Assembly (NCBI RefSeq): GCF_007752135.1
Contig: NZ_CP036298.1
Span: 372,001 to 436,000 of the forward strand
Reading direction: 5' to 3'
From: Aureliella helgolandensis
GTDB lineage: Bacteria > Planctomycetota > Planctomycetia > Pirellulales > Pirellulaceae
Length of the DNA: 64,000 bases
A program made the translations under genes and the position numbers. Of this stretch, positions 9,462-18,866 are shown in pieces. Position 1 is the first letter of the stretch, and each line of letters opens with the position of its first letter. The notes below the pieces were generated by a model, which made no database searches, was not told the origin of the DNA, and saw nothing but the letters and a program-made list of their open reading frames with translations.

Positions 9462-9928
9462 AGATTGGTACTGGGTTTGTTGTGCCGACAAGTCTGCGGC
9501 ACTCCTATGTTTTTCAGTTTGTTCCTCATGTTTTGGCGAGAAATGCATTCCCCTTGAGGCGCTGTCTCTCGAATGATTCGGGAGCTTGTCCGATCGCGCA
9601 CGCTTGAGGGATTGCTCTCTAGCAGGTGCCCACGTCGGCGCGTTGTGCGACGTGGACGCGGTCGGTAGCCAGCCGAAGAGGCGGGCGAGTTTCGTGTTTG
9701 TCGCGCGATGCTAGGTGGCACGAGCAATGTGCGGGCTGCGGCTGACTCGGGGAGCCTCGCTTCGCCCTCCGGATGGGGACACTTCGAAACTCTTGTCTTT
9801 CCGGTTTATCGAGTTCGTTGCATTTTTAGGCGAACGCTAAGCTCGCACCCTCGAAACGAACACTAGTCGCCGCGCATCCGGCTTTACTTGAGCCACGGAG
9901 TGCAGCTTCGACAAAGCGGAGCGCGTGG
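9462..9928. other. Intergenic stretch without a recognisable gene
   Basis: The stretch between the WD40 gene promoter and the end of the PPC gene holds no reading frame with family resemblance. It contains one copy of a short dispersed element (9819-9846, listed separately). The rest shows no clear hairpin terminator or repeat to me. Confidence 0.5.
9819..9846. repeat. Short dispersed element, copy 1
   Basis: About 26-28 bases with the core ATTTTTAG-GC-GAACGCTAAGCTC. A second, near-identical copy lies at 38204-38231 (core ATTTTTAG-TT-GAACGCT-AGCTC), also intergenic and next to the other DUF1501-module. Both are 3' or 5' of module genes. Function is unknown. Confidence 0.45.
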
Positions 9929-11956
9929 CTACGGCGCAGCTGGCGTGATACGCACCCGCTGTGGTAGCGTGGGGATCCAGGTCGTGAGCTCTTTTTCTTC
10001 CCATTTGATCTTGGTTTCGTTCTGCAACCAGAAAGTGAATTCACCTATCGGTGCATCAGCTGCTACAACCAACTCAATGGTACCCTCGGACTGCGCGGCG
10101 GCAATGGTGACGTCAGCCACCGAGGTCTTAGGAGGTAAATGCTGGGGACGGAAAAGGCAGTCGGCTTGCCCTCCTGGCTGACGATGGAGTTGGATGGGAA
10201 TCGATAACTTACCACCTTGAGCAACCTCCAGTATTTCCTGGGAACCAAGCTGCGCTGAAAGAGGGGCCGCTTCGGAAGAGTTTGCTCCGATCCATAACTC
10301 GGAAGTCAATCGGGAACGCACTGAGTTGTGCACCGGAGATGCGGCCCAGACAATCGTGGCTGGCTGGGCAATTGCGGCGGTGTTCGCGTCGCTCTGGCTG
10401 TGCCCATGGATTTGCACCGGACCCATCCAGGCCGTGGATTCGGCGGCACGAAATAGGGTTAAGGAGCCTTCGCTACCGTTCTCTGGTATGACAATCGGTG
10501 GCGCTAACAGTCCGTCAGGTAATCCCTCTGCGGACACTTCAACGGCACCACTAAATCCATGCTTGCGGACGACAAGGATACGAATGGTTTCCGCTCCTTC
10601 GGTCAGTAGGTTGGATCCGAAAGGATGAGACGCAGCTGGGTTGTTGGTGAGGGAGTTGCGGTAGGCCAGCAATTCAAAATCCGGATGTAGGGGAGTTGCG
10701 CTCACTCGGAATTGTGTGGCTTCAGCGGGACGGCTCCCACTTTCGTTGTCGCGCAGCTCCAGTTGGTAGGTCCCGTCGGCTGGGGCAGTCCACACGAATT
10801 GAGGATCACGCCTCGTGAGTTTAACAGCTGCGTCGCCAATTTGAGGCGCATCGTCCTGTTGGGTAATTCGCGTGGGCTGCGCTGCGGTATTGGTGTCCTG
10901 AGAGGCTGGCAACTGGTAAAGGATCAAATTGGGGTCTGTCAACTGACCATAGGCGGCCGAGGAAACTTCGATCCACAAGGGTTGCGCTTGTGTGGCCCTG
11001 AAGTCGAAGGTTGTTTGGTTGAGATCGCTCTGCAGTTGAAAGGGAATCGCAAACGGTGGGGTTTGCGAGTTGGCGAGCACCTGCTCAGTGGCGATCGAGT
11101 GCGCAGCGATTTGGTCTATATGGAAACTTGTCGCCGTGCCTTCCAGCGTGGGGCGGAGGAGTTGGTCGAGCTCCATTGGGGATGGCGGTGCCTTCCCGCT
11201 ATCAATTTTGTGTTCTAGTGCGTAGGCATACTCAACTCCGCCGCCAAAGAGGAAGTCATGCACGGCTAGATAGTATTCACCTGCCTCTTGCGTCTGGTAG
11301 CTGATTTCTGCTGGCCAGCTCCCGGTGGCGCGGGAGCGAGATAGTTCCTCACTTTGCGGAGAGAGGAGACTAAGTGTGGGAGTGGCAAGTGAATCGAGCG
11401 CTTGTGCATAGCAACTGACGCGGAGAGTTTCACCAGCGGATAGGCTGATGCGGTAGTAATTTCTCTTTTGCGGCTGGCAATGCGCCACAATAATCTTGTC
11501 GGTTAGCAATTCTTGAGAGGATAGGTCTTGGGAGGTCAAGAGAGTCGAGTGATCGGCGGAGATCTTCACGACTGGCTGTTGGGTGATGACCAAGGCCCGC
11601 GGGTTGCTGACCCCCAAGCGTCCAACAGCGCGCACTTCGCAAATACCGGCTGGAGCCTGAGGTGGAATGGTGACCTTAAAAATCCCACTGGGCGCTGCCG
11701 GTTCGCTAGGATTTTCCGCTGGCGTGCTCCCCTGCTCCGCGTTGATTCCTGGGGTTGAAAATAGGAGCTTCTGAAGGTCGCCGGTATGCTCGCCCGCTGC
11801 GATACTCAGCTCAATTTGAGAACCCGCTTGCGCGACCGCTTGAGAAAGTGCTCGTACTTCAATCGATGGAATCTGTGCACATAGGCTGGTGGTGGTCTGG
11901 TGCAGTGCCATGAAAAGCAGCGCAGCACAGGGCAGTGAACGGAAATTCAGATTCAT
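9929..11956 (-). CDS. Exported protein with two prepeptidase (PPC) domains
   Basis: 675 aa from the ATG at 11956; the frame is open further upstream but only this start gives a signal peptide (CAALLFMALHQTTTSLCAQ). An immunoglobulin-like N-terminal region precedes a first PPC-type domain (about residues 155-250, YYRISLSAGETLRVSCYAQ ... AGEYYLAVHD) and a second one (about 300-450, FDFRATQAQPLWIEVSSA ... DGTYQLELRDNESG). A beta-sandwich C-terminus (IPIQLHRQPGGQADC, TIELVVAADAPIGEFTFWLQ) follows. PPC domains are secreted carbohydrate- or protein-binding modules; no catalytic motif is visible. It sits 319 bp downstream of the DUF1549 gene in module A and resembles the protein at 32841-34352 of module B. 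Confidence 0.83.
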   Translation of the reverse strand: MNLNFRSLPCAALLFMALHQTTTSLCAQIPSIEVRALSQAVAQAGSQIELSIAAGEHTGDLQKLLFSTPGINAEQGSTPAENPSEPAAPSGIFKVTIPPQAPAGICEVRAVGRLGVSNPRALVITQQPVVKISADHSTLLTSQDLSSQELLTDKIIVAHCQPQKRNYYRISLSAGETLRVSCYAQALDSLATPTLSLLSPQSEELSRSRATGSWPAEISYQTQEAGEYYLAVHDFLFGGGVEYAYALEHKIDSGKAPPSPMELDQLLRPTLEGTATSFHIDQIAAHSIATEQVLANSQTPPFAIPFQLQSDLNQTTFDFRATQAQPLWIEVSSAAYGQLTDPNLILYQLPASQDTNTAAQPTRITQQDDAPQIGDAAVKLTRRDPQFVWTAPADGTYQLELRDNESGSRPAEATQFRVSATPLHPDFELLAYRNSLTNNPAASHPFGSNLLTEGAETIRILVVRKHGFSGAVEVSAEGLPDGLLAPPIVIPENGSEGSLTLFRAAESTAWMGPVQIHGHSQSDANTAAIAQPATIVWAASPVHNSVRSRLTSELWIGANSSEAAPLSAQLGSQEILEVAQGGKLSIPIQLHRQPGGQADCLFRPQHLPPKTSVADVTIAAAQSEGTIELVVAADAPIGEFTFWLQNETKIKWEEKELTTWIPTLPQRVRITPAAP

Positions 11957-12275
11957 GGAGGGGTCGGCAGGTGGATGACGTGGTGGGATGACGTGGTGGG
12001 ATGGATATGGGGGCTGCGGCAAGGATTCGTTGGTTGCGGGGGGCACAAATCGTGGGGTGAGCTTAGTACGAGTGATATACCTCTTTCCAAACGCGCTAAA
12101 CCTGGCTGTATGGCAATGACAAAGAGCTAAGGCTTCGTGCATTGCTTGATTCCAGGGCTTCGTTGTTCTAAACCCGTAGCAAGGCTACTCAACCCGCAAG
12201 CTGTTGAGGCTTAGTCCCCGCGGACTGGGCCGAACCCCACCGGCATGCAGGCCGAAAGCTTAGGCTAGACGATCA
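11957..12275. other. Intergenic stretch with a 13-bp tandem repeat
   Basis: 319 bases between two same-strand genes of module A. It contains two direct copies of GGATGACGTGGTG (11973-11985 and 11986-11998) followed by GGATGG, just upstream of the PPC gene start. A perfect 12-base palindrome, ATCACTAGTGAT (12272-12283), covers the stop codon of the upstream DUF1549 gene. No gene is recognisable. Confidence 0.5.
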
Positions 12276-14840
12276 CTAGTGATTGAAGACAAACTCTTTG
12301 CTGTTGAGAACCGCCCACACGAGGTCTTCGTACGCTTGACGCAGTTGGTCAGACTTGTTTTCCAAGTACTGAACTGCTGTTTGCAATTCGACCGCCGTGG
12401 GACGCCGGCTGAACGCAGACAGATACAATTGCTCCACATTGCGAGCGACTCCATCGGAGCTGTTGGCGTAGTTGGCTGCCAACCCAGCATCGTCGGAAAG
12501 TTTGGATTGAATTTCTTTGGAGTTCAGCAGATGCAAACTCTGTGCAAGTGTAGTTTCCTGGGAACGCTCGCATTCACAGGCCGTGGCTGAATCGGGTTGG
12601 CCGAAGACATCCAAAAAGTAGGAATTGAAGCTTGTGTCTGGAAGGCTCACTGCCCTGGTACCGACTGGCATGCCAGCGTAGGACGTGTGGGTTAAGAGGA
12701 CTTCGTCGACGGCATCCAAGAGTACTTCTGCGGAAAGTCGCTTCGGGTAGTACCGCGCGTAACTGTGGTCCCCCAAGTTATGTTCGTTTGCATCAGAGCT
12801 GCGACGATAGGTATTGGAAGTACAGATGAGCCGCATCAACGCCTTCAGATCGTATCCGCTTGAGGCGAAGGATTCTGCCAGGGCATCTAGTAGTTCGGGG
12901 TTCGAAGGGGGGTTGGTAACCCGCATGTCGTCTTCTGGCTCCACCATACCGACGGCAAAGAAGTGTTTCCAGTAGCGATTGACCAGTGCCCTCGCGAAGT
13001 AAGGATTGTCATGCGCAACCATCCAGTCGACTAGATTTTCACGCGGATCGTCCAGCTCTGCAATCGGCTCCGGTTCCGCATCGAGTCCTACAGGAGGGAG
13101 CGGTGCGCCCGTCTTGGGGTGTGGAGCGCTAGCGCCACCGACACGGGATACGAAACGAGGTTGTTCGGGGGTGGGACCCTCTTTGCGAGTGACTTTGGAG
13201 AAGAAGGCGACCATTTGGAAATAGTCGGTCTGGCTCCATTTTTCGAACGGGTGGTGGTGGCAATTGGCACACTGCAGACGTTGACCGAGAAACAGTTGGG
13301 CAGCATCTTCAACCCGCGCCTCGGCAGTGGTAACTTCGCTCAACCAAGCCACGGCTGGGTTGGTCTCCATTGAACCGGTTGCAGTGAGGATATCACGCAC
13401 CAATTGATCGTAGGGCTTATTGTCTTGAAAGCTGGATCTCAACCAATCATGAAAGGCGTAGGCAGCGAACTGTTGCCCGGGGGTGTCGTGGCGATTCCGC
13501 AGAATCGCGCTCCATTTTTTGGCAAAGAACTCTGCGTGGGCGGTGCTTGCCAACAAGCGTTCGACCAAGCTCTCAACCTTGTTAGGATCGCTGCTTTCAA
13601 GGTAGGCGAGCGATTCGGCGGCAGTCGGCAATCGGCCACACAGGTCCAGGGTTACGCGTCGAATGAAGGTTGAGTCATCGCATGCCTGCGAAGGTGGGAT
13701 TCCCAATGTTTTCAGTTTGTCGAAGACGAAGCTATCGACCAAATTGATTGGTGTCGGCCAGGTTTCGATGGTTACCCCCAGTGGAATGCTCGCCCGAAAT
13801 ACAGCGACTTGACCTTGGTAGCGCGCCATAATGGCGACGTCGCCGGGGTTCTGTCCAAGTTGTACCAAACCGCGTTGATCGACTTGTGCAAGTTCGGAGT
13901 TGTTCGATTCAAAGAGCGCGGTTCGGGTAATGTCTTCGATCGATCCGTCTGAATAGTGGGCCAGCACCGCTAATTGCTGAGACTCGCCGCGTTCCAGTCG
14001 CCGCTCTGTTGGCAGCATTTCCACATGGGTGACTACCGGATCTGCATCGCTTCCGTAGGGCATGCCGCTACCGATCCAACGCTGCAGGATACGGTACTCG
14101 GGTGAATCGATTTGGATTCTCTGCCCGCCCCCATGAGGCGATTCGTTGGTGGCCTTTTGCAGGAGCAAACTTCTGGCGGGGACGGCCGGGAACACGCGGC
14201 GACCTCGCGATTCGTGCACTAGATGCTCGTAGTCCTCGCGTGGTTCAAATCCGAGCAGAGACAGCTTGAAACCAGCTTGCCCAGCAGCCTTGCCATGGCA
14301 TCCACCGCCATTGCAGCCGTATTTGGTGAAGATTGGGGTGACTTGATTGGGGAAATTGACTGGCTGTGTCTCCTCCACGCCAGTCACGTGGATCGGCAAG
14401 CTAGCGGAGAGCGTTTCGGCTCCACTCGATTCCACGGCGTCCGATTGAGGATTTGTCCACGTAGCAACTAGTTCTCCAGCACCGGAGGCCAATGGTATAA
14501 CGTAGCCCGTGTCATCCACACTCGCCAGATGAGGCGGAACGACTTGGTAGGTGACCGCGCGCGTCGCGTCGCGCTGCTGAACCTGGCCATCCTCCGAACG
14601 GGCGTTGAGCGTGAGTTGCAATTGCCAACGGGCATCGCGTCCTACGAGATGTAGCCCCGGAGGCACCTCAAGCTCGGGTGCTGGGGGGGAAGTGACGGGA
14701 GGCTGGGGAGGGGCGGTGTGAGGAGTGTTGAATTCGAGACGCACCGTTTCCGCAGTTGCAGCCGCGACCGGCCTCACGGGACCCGAGATCCATGACGATC
14801 CCAGGTACATCGCGAAGCCGAGCAGGAGTGTTTTGTGCAT
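12276..14840 (-). CDS. DUF1549/DUF1553 protein with cytochrome c-like and Ig-like domains (module A)
   Basis: 854-aa exported protein. A signal peptide and a Pro-rich linker lead to an Ig-like (Big2-type) region (about 60-150). The cytochrome c-like domain follows: YGCNGGGCHGKAAGQAGFKLSLLGF, a CX4CH heme-type site. A second Big2-type region has HYSDGSIEDITR. DUF1549 (VDSFVFDKLKTLGIPPS, FIRRVTLDLCGRLPT) and DUF1553 (NPYFARALVNRYWKHFFAVG, VTNPPSNPELLDALAESF) come next. A second heme-like site, CANCHHHPFEKW, lies between them. The start ATG overlaps the upstream DUF1501 stop in TAATG, so the two are translationally coupled. These families are abundant in planctomycetes; the biochemical role is unproven, probably exported redox or polysaccharide metabolism. 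Confidence 0.92.
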   Translation of the reverse strand: MHKTLLLGFAMYLGSSWISGPVRPVAAATAETVRLEFNTPHTAPPQPPVTSPPAPELEVPPGLHLVGRDARWQLQLTLNARSEDGQVQQRDATRAVTYQVVPPHLASVDDTGYVIPLASGAGELVATWTNPQSDAVESSGAETLSASLPIHVTGVEETQPVNFPNQVTPIFTKYGCNGGGCHGKAAGQAGFKLSLLGFEPREDYEHLVHESRGRRVFPAVPARSLLLQKATNESPHGGGQRIQIDSPEYRILQRWIGSGMPYGSDADPVVTHVEMLPTERRLERGESQQLAVLAHYSDGSIEDITRTALFESNNSELAQVDQRGLVQLGQNPGDVAIMARYQGQVAVFRASIPLGVTIETWPTPINLVDSFVFDKLKTLGIPPSQACDDSTFIRRVTLDLCGRLPTAAESLAYLESSDPNKVESLVERLLASTAHAEFFAKKWSAILRNRHDTPGQQFAAYAFHDWLRSSFQDNKPYDQLVRDILTATGSMETNPAVAWLSEVTTAEARVEDAAQLFLGQRLQCANCHHHPFEKWSQTDYFQMVAFFSKVTRKEGPTPEQPRFVSRVGGASAPHPKTGAPLPPVGLDAEPEPIAELDDPRENLVDWMVAHDNPYFARALVNRYWKHFFAVGMVEPEDDMRVTNPPSNPELLDALAESFASSGYDLKALMRLICTSNTYRRSSDANEHNLGDHSYARYYPKRLSAEVLLDAVDEVLLTHTSYAGMPVGTRAVSLPDTSFNSYFLDVFGQPDSATACECERSQETTLAQSLHLLNSKEIQSKLSDDAGLAANYANSSDGVARNVEQLYLSAFSRRPTAVELQTAVQYLENKSDQLRQAYEDLVWAVLNSKEFVFNH

Positions 14841-16207
14841 TAAATCAACTCACTTACTGGGCTGGCATCGACGAGGTACTGGGGGCGACCGGTCGGATCG
14901 ACGATGGCGGTAGTGGCCGTATCAATCCCAAGGTTGTGATACAGTGTGGCGATGATTTCTTGGACATCCACGGGGCGTTCTGTGGCGTGTTCGCCGAGAC
15001 GGTTGGTGGCACCGATGGCCTGTCCGGCGCGAATGCCTCCCCCGGCAATGTAGGCGCAACTTACTTGCGACCAGTGGTCTCGTCCGGCACTGGCGTTAAT
15101 CTTTGGGGTGCGTCCGAATTCTCCCCAGACCACGACGGTCACATCATCGAGAATGCCTCGTTGGTCGAGGTCACTGATCAAGGCGCTGAGGCATTGATCG
15201 AGCTTGGTTCCATGATCACGGACGAGGTCAAAATTTTGGCCGTGGCTATCCCATCGACCGTAGCTGAGGCTGACGCAGCGGGCTCCGGCTTCGACCAAGC
15301 GACGCGCGATGAGGAGATGGTCGTTGCACGTTGGGGCACCATCGTACTGATACTTGTAAGGTTTTCCGTCACCATAGCGTTCAACGACTGCGGGGTCCTC
15401 TTGGGTTAGATCGAGAGCATCGAGCAATTTACTACTGGTTAGGACATCTAAGGCACGTTGGCCAAACGCGTCCATGCCTGCCATCATGCCGGAGGTGTCG
15501 ATGTCGCGGCGAAGGTTGTCGAGGCTCGACAGCAATGCGCGGCGGTCGCGGAGGCGTTCGAGCGAAATGTCATTGAGTTTCATGTTGTCCATGCCCGGGC
15601 CATCGGGCTTGAACGGGGCGTAGCTGGTACCTAAAAATCCAGGCGTACCGGCGTCGGACCAAGGCGCGTGTTTGGCGGGGGCGGCTAGGCCAACGTAGGC
15701 GGGAACTGCCGGGTCAACGGCACCCTGCAATTTGGCGGCTGCGGAGCCAATAGAGGGGCGTCCCCCGAGGGCTTGCATCTCGGTGGAAATCCAGCCGGTC
15801 AAGCACTGAGACGATTCATGCCGATCCTTGCAACCGACGACCGATCGAATCACGGCAGCCTTGTCCATCATGGCAGCCAGTTTGGGGAACACCTCGCAAA
15901 TTTGGATGCCTGGCACATTGGTGGGAATTGGACGAAACTCGCCACGGATCTCCGAAGGTGCCTCGGTCTTGATTTCCCACATGTCCTGGTGGGGTGGTCC
16001 CCCTGCCAGAAAGACATTGATGACCGCTTTATGTCCCAGTCCCGTAGTGCTCGATGGCGCCGAGCCTGCTGCCTGCTGCGATTCCGCCCGCAGGATGCTC
16101 GATAGTCCCAATCCACTGCCGCCGAAGGTCAGCCCTCCGATGGTTAGGAAACTGCGTCTGGAAAGTCCGCCACAGAGGCGATCCGGCTTGCCATACAATG
16201 TGAGCAT
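14840..16207 (-). CDS. DUF1501 protein, Tat-exported (module A)
   Basis: 455 aa, sulfatase-like alkaline phosphatase fold family of planctomycetes. A twin-arginine signal (LSRRSFLTIGGLTFGGSG) shows export in folded form. Family motifs are FLAGGPPHQDMWEIK, PEIRGEFRPIPTNVPGIQICE, FPKLAAMMDKAAVIRSV, SLSYGRWDSHGQNFD, VVVWGEFGRTPKIN and AGRDHW near the C-terminus. It is the first gene of module A and overlaps the DUF1549 gene by one base. The partner relation DUF1501-DUF1549 is conserved in this phylum; the substrate is unknown. Confidence 0.93.
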   Translation of the reverse strand: MLTLYGKPDRLCGGLSRRSFLTIGGLTFGGSGLGLSSILRAESQQAAGSAPSSTTGLGHKAVINVFLAGGPPHQDMWEIKTEAPSEIRGEFRPIPTNVPGIQICEVFPKLAAMMDKAAVIRSVVGCKDRHESSQCLTGWISTEMQALGGRPSIGSAAAKLQGAVDPAVPAYVGLAAPAKHAPWSDAGTPGFLGTSYAPFKPDGPGMDNMKLNDISLERLRDRRALLSSLDNLRRDIDTSGMMAGMDAFGQRALDVLTSSKLLDALDLTQEDPAVVERYGDGKPYKYQYDGAPTCNDHLLIARRLVEAGARCVSLSYGRWDSHGQNFDLVRDHGTKLDQCLSALISDLDQRGILDDVTVVVWGEFGRTPKINASAGRDHWSQVSCAYIAGGGIRAGQAIGATNRLGEHATERPVDVQEIIATLYHNLGIDTATTAIVDPTGRPQYLVDASPVSELI

Positions 16208-16380
16208 AGCGATACCAATTCGGTAGAAGGTGGGAGTGGGAGGTGGGAGGCGGAATATCTACTATTCGCTTGCTCTATTGTGTGCATAAGTCCCCGTAAG
16301 ATGCAAGCCTCTATCCCTGCATTCCCCTACCCATTCTTTCCGTTAGGCTCCTGTTCTCTACCCATGACAAAGGATTTCTC

Positions 16381-17319
16381 ATGCCTCCTGAGCCTAAAAC
16401 TGCGACCGCTCTGTACCGCGAGGTCGCGGGCGCGGCATGGCTTGGGTTGTCGATCGATTTGATGCTGGGAATTGTGAAATTGGTAGGAGGCATCCTAGGG
16501 CACTCGTTCGGCTTGATCGCTGATGCCGTAAATTCAATCGGTGATGTGATTTCGACGGTGGTGGTTCTTTTTGCCCTTCGCGTTGCCCAGCGTCCGCCCG
16601 ATGACGAGCATCCCTACGGACACACGCGGGCCGAGGGCATTGCTGCATCCAATGTGGCAATCCTAATTATCATTTCCGCTCTATTCGTCGGATGGGAAGC
16701 TGTACAGCGTTTTTCTGAGCAGCATGAGATCCCTCCCGTCTGGACGCTTTGGATAGCTGCTGCCAACATCGTGATTAAAGAATCGCTCTATCACTACAAG
16801 GTACGGGTCGGCAAGCGCACCGGCTCAGCGGCCATCATCGCCAATGCTTGGGACCACCGCAGCGACGCACTCTGCGCGCTTGCCGTGTTGTTGGGATTGG
16901 CGGCGATCCGATTGGGAGGCCAGGACTTCATGTGGGCTGACGAGGCCGCATCACTGTTTGTCGTGGTAGCCATCGTCGGGTCGGGAATCCAGCTCTTCCG
17001 TAGCAGTGCCAATGAGCTCATGGACGTGCAAGCGGCGCCAGCGGTTGTCTCGGAGATCCGAGATGCGGCCATCAAGGTGTCCGGTGTCAAGAATGTGGAG
17101 AAGCTGTGGGTGCGGAAGTCGGGGCTAGAGTACTTCGCCGATATTCATATTCAAGTCGACGAGTATTTAACGGTCGCTGAAGGTCATCGGATCGGCCATC
17201 ACGTGAAGGACTGCTTGCTGCACGACTTTGCAGCACTTCGCGACGTGTTGGTGCACCTCGAACCGTTTGTGGAAAGCGACGTTGGAGCACCCACTGTAGG
17301 TCGTGCGACGAGCGAGTGA
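16381..17319 (+). CDS. Cation diffusion facilitator transporter, probably Mn(II)-type
   Basis: 312-aa inner-membrane divalent metal/proton antiporter. It has six predicted membrane segments, then a cytoplasmic C-terminal domain (about 215-300) with the usual GVKNVEKLWVRKSG and ADIHIQVDEYLTVAEGHRIGH. The metal site in helix 2 reads ADAVNSIGD (D48, N51, D55, i.e. NxxxD). Helix 5 reads AWDHRSDAL (D158, D162, i.e. DxxxD). Zinc exporters usually carry HxxxD in helix 5, so the substitution points to Mn(II), possibly Fe(II). It is a single gene between module A and the signalling block. Confidence 0.92.
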   Translation: MPPEPKTATALYREVAGAAWLGLSIDLMLGIVKLVGGILGHSFGLIADAVNSIGDVISTVVVLFALRVAQRPPDDEHPYGHTRAEGIAASNVAILIIISALFVGWEAVQRFSEQHEIPPVWTLWIAAANIVIKESLYHYKVRVGKRTGSAAIIANAWDHRSDALCALAVLLGLAAIRLGGQDFMWADEAASLFVVVAIVGSGIQLFRSSANELMDVQAAPAVVSEIRDAAIKVSGVKNVEKLWVRKSGLEYFADIHIQVDEYLTVAEGHRIGHHVKDCLLHDFAALRDVLVHLEPFVESDVGAPTVGRATSE

Positions 17320-17403
17320 TGTGTTAGGTGCAGTGTCGTGTCGTGTTTAGTGGAGTCGTGTGCTTCTGATACGGGAGGCCTGTGTGTCGTCGCCCCTGCT
17401 CTG

Positions 17404-17460
17404 CTTGCTAGCGTGAGCGTCGCCGTGCTTTTCGCGACGACTGGCATCGATGCTAGCAAG
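17404..17460. other. Long imperfect inverted repeat between convergent genes
   Basis: Outer arms CTTGCTAGC (17404-17412) and GCTAGCAAG (17452-17460) are perfectly complementary. Inside them are a second pair, CGTCGC (17418-17423) and GCGACG (17434-17439), around a 10-base loop. It lies between the CDF gene (+) and the REC-GGDEF gene (-). No run of T follows on either strand, so it is a structured element or a factor-assisted terminator more than a classic intrinsic one. Confidence 0.55.
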
Positions 17461-17495
17461 TTCCTCAGGCTCAAAACGGAAATAAGGCTCGCTGG

Positions 17496-18866
17496 TTAGA
17501 TGTTGCCAATGTCTCGCAACAAGGATAGCAACGCTCGGCGTTCGATCATCCCCAAGGGGACTCCGTTCTCGTCGACCACTACGCTACGAAGCATTGGGGT
17601 GCGCTGTAGGGTTTGCCAGATTTGGTCGGCGGTTGTTTCGGGAGTAAATCGAGCGATGTTGCAATTCATTAGATCACGTAAAGGGGTGTCTAGCTCTTTG
17701 CGTGAAGCCATGGCATTGAGGTAGTCGCGTTCCGAGACCATGCCGACCAATTGCTGGTTTTGATTGACAACACAAGCGCTGTCGGCATTAGAAGCCAGGA
17801 AGGATGCCAGACTGGTGCGAAAGGATTCTTGTTCTCCGTAGATGGCAATTGAAGTCGTCATGAGCTTGTCGGCTGTGGTGCCCTTCAAGTCAGTGAGATG
17901 GCTTTCGACCGATAGATCGCAAGTCTGCAGTTGTTGACGTTGGAGACTTGAGTAGCTTTGGGTTCGGTCGCGTCCCTCGCTTTTGGCTGCCAACAGGGCC
18001 CGGTCTGCTTGTTCAAGTAGAGCGGTGAGGTTTTCACAATGCCCCAACAAGGGACTGACTCCCATGGTCGTTCGTACCATCATCTTGGCACCGATCACAT
18101 CGGCGGATCGGCTAGCGATCCGATTCCGCAGTTCCTCGGCAAATTGCACCGCTTGTGGCTCTTCGTAATCGGTGAGGAAAAGGCAGAACTCATCGCCTCC
18201 CAGACGCCCCGCGAGCTCCTGGTGCTGGCACATTTCCTTGATGATGCTACCCACCAATCGCAGGACCTCGTCCCCTACGGCGTGCCCGTATTCGTCGTTG
18301 TACTGTTTGAAGAGATCGATGTCCATCATCAGGCATGAAGCGGGGCGGTTGCGCGCCATGGCTGCTTCAATGGCCGTTTGGCTTCGTTCCACAAAGGTCC
18401 GGCGGTTCAATAGACCGGTCAATCCATCGATTTCAGCAAGTTCGGTTTGGATTTGGAGCTGGCGAATCGCGTTTTCGGCATTCTGGATTCTGGCGAGAAA
18501 CTCGTCTTCCTGAATGGGTTTGGACAGGAAGTCGTTGGCACCAGCAGCCATCGCTTCGGAGAGGTCGTCTCCTGAATCGCGTGAAGTTGCTATGAGGATA
18601 TAGACATGTTCATTGCAAAGTTTCGCTCGGATGGACCGACATAAATCGAGCCCCGACATCTCGGGCATATTCCAATCGGTGACCACAATCGGCGGGCAAT
18701 CGAATTCAGCTGCAGACCAGGCTCGAATTCCGTCCTCAGCTTGAGCGACCTGGTAACCAGATAATTCAAGCCATGCAGACATTAGCTTTCTTGTCGTGGG
18801 ATGATCATCCACAACAAGCACTTGCGGCCGTTTCATGCCGGTTACAGGATCAACAGACATCTGCAT
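17496..18866 (-). CDS. Response regulator with GGDEF and paired CBS domains
   Basis: About 456-aa cytoplasmic output protein predicted to make c-di-GMP from two GTP. Receiver domain at about 12-128 with phospho-acceptor D64 (VVTDWNMPEMSG) and Lys in LSKP. Diguanylate cyclase domain at about 145-305 with the intact active site RLGGDEF (GGDEF at 223-227) and DIDLFKQYND. The usual inhibitory RxxD site upstream of GGDEF is replaced by QHQE, so product inhibition is probably lost. Two CBS motifs (about 335-455) suggest adenine nucleotide sensing. The start is uncertain: ATG at 18866 or 18860, or TTG at 18872; all overlap the end of the HD-GYP gene, so translation is coupled. Last gene of the signalling block. 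Confidence 0.92.
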   Translation of the reverse strand: MQMSVDPVTGMKRPQVLVVDDHPTTRKLMSAWLELSGYQVAQAEDGIRAWSAAEFDCPPIVVTDWNMPEMSGLDLCRSIRAKLCNEHVYILIATSRDSGDDLSEAMAAGANDFLSKPIQEDEFLARIQNAENAIRQLQIQTELAEIDGLTGLLNRRTFVERSQTAIEAAMARNRPASCLMMDIDLFKQYNDEYGHAVGDEVLRLVGSIIKEMCQHQELAGRLGGDEFCLFLTDYEEPQAVQFAEELRNRIASRSADVIGAKMMVRTTMGVSPLLGHCENLTALLEQADRALLAAKSEGRDRTQSYSSLQRQQLQTCDLSVESHLTDLKGTTADKLMTTSIAIYGEQESFRTSLASFLASNADSACVVNQNQQLVGMVSERDYLNAMASRKELDTPLRDLMNCNIARFTPETTADQIWQTLQRTPMLRSVVVDENGVPLGMIERRALLSLLRDIGNI

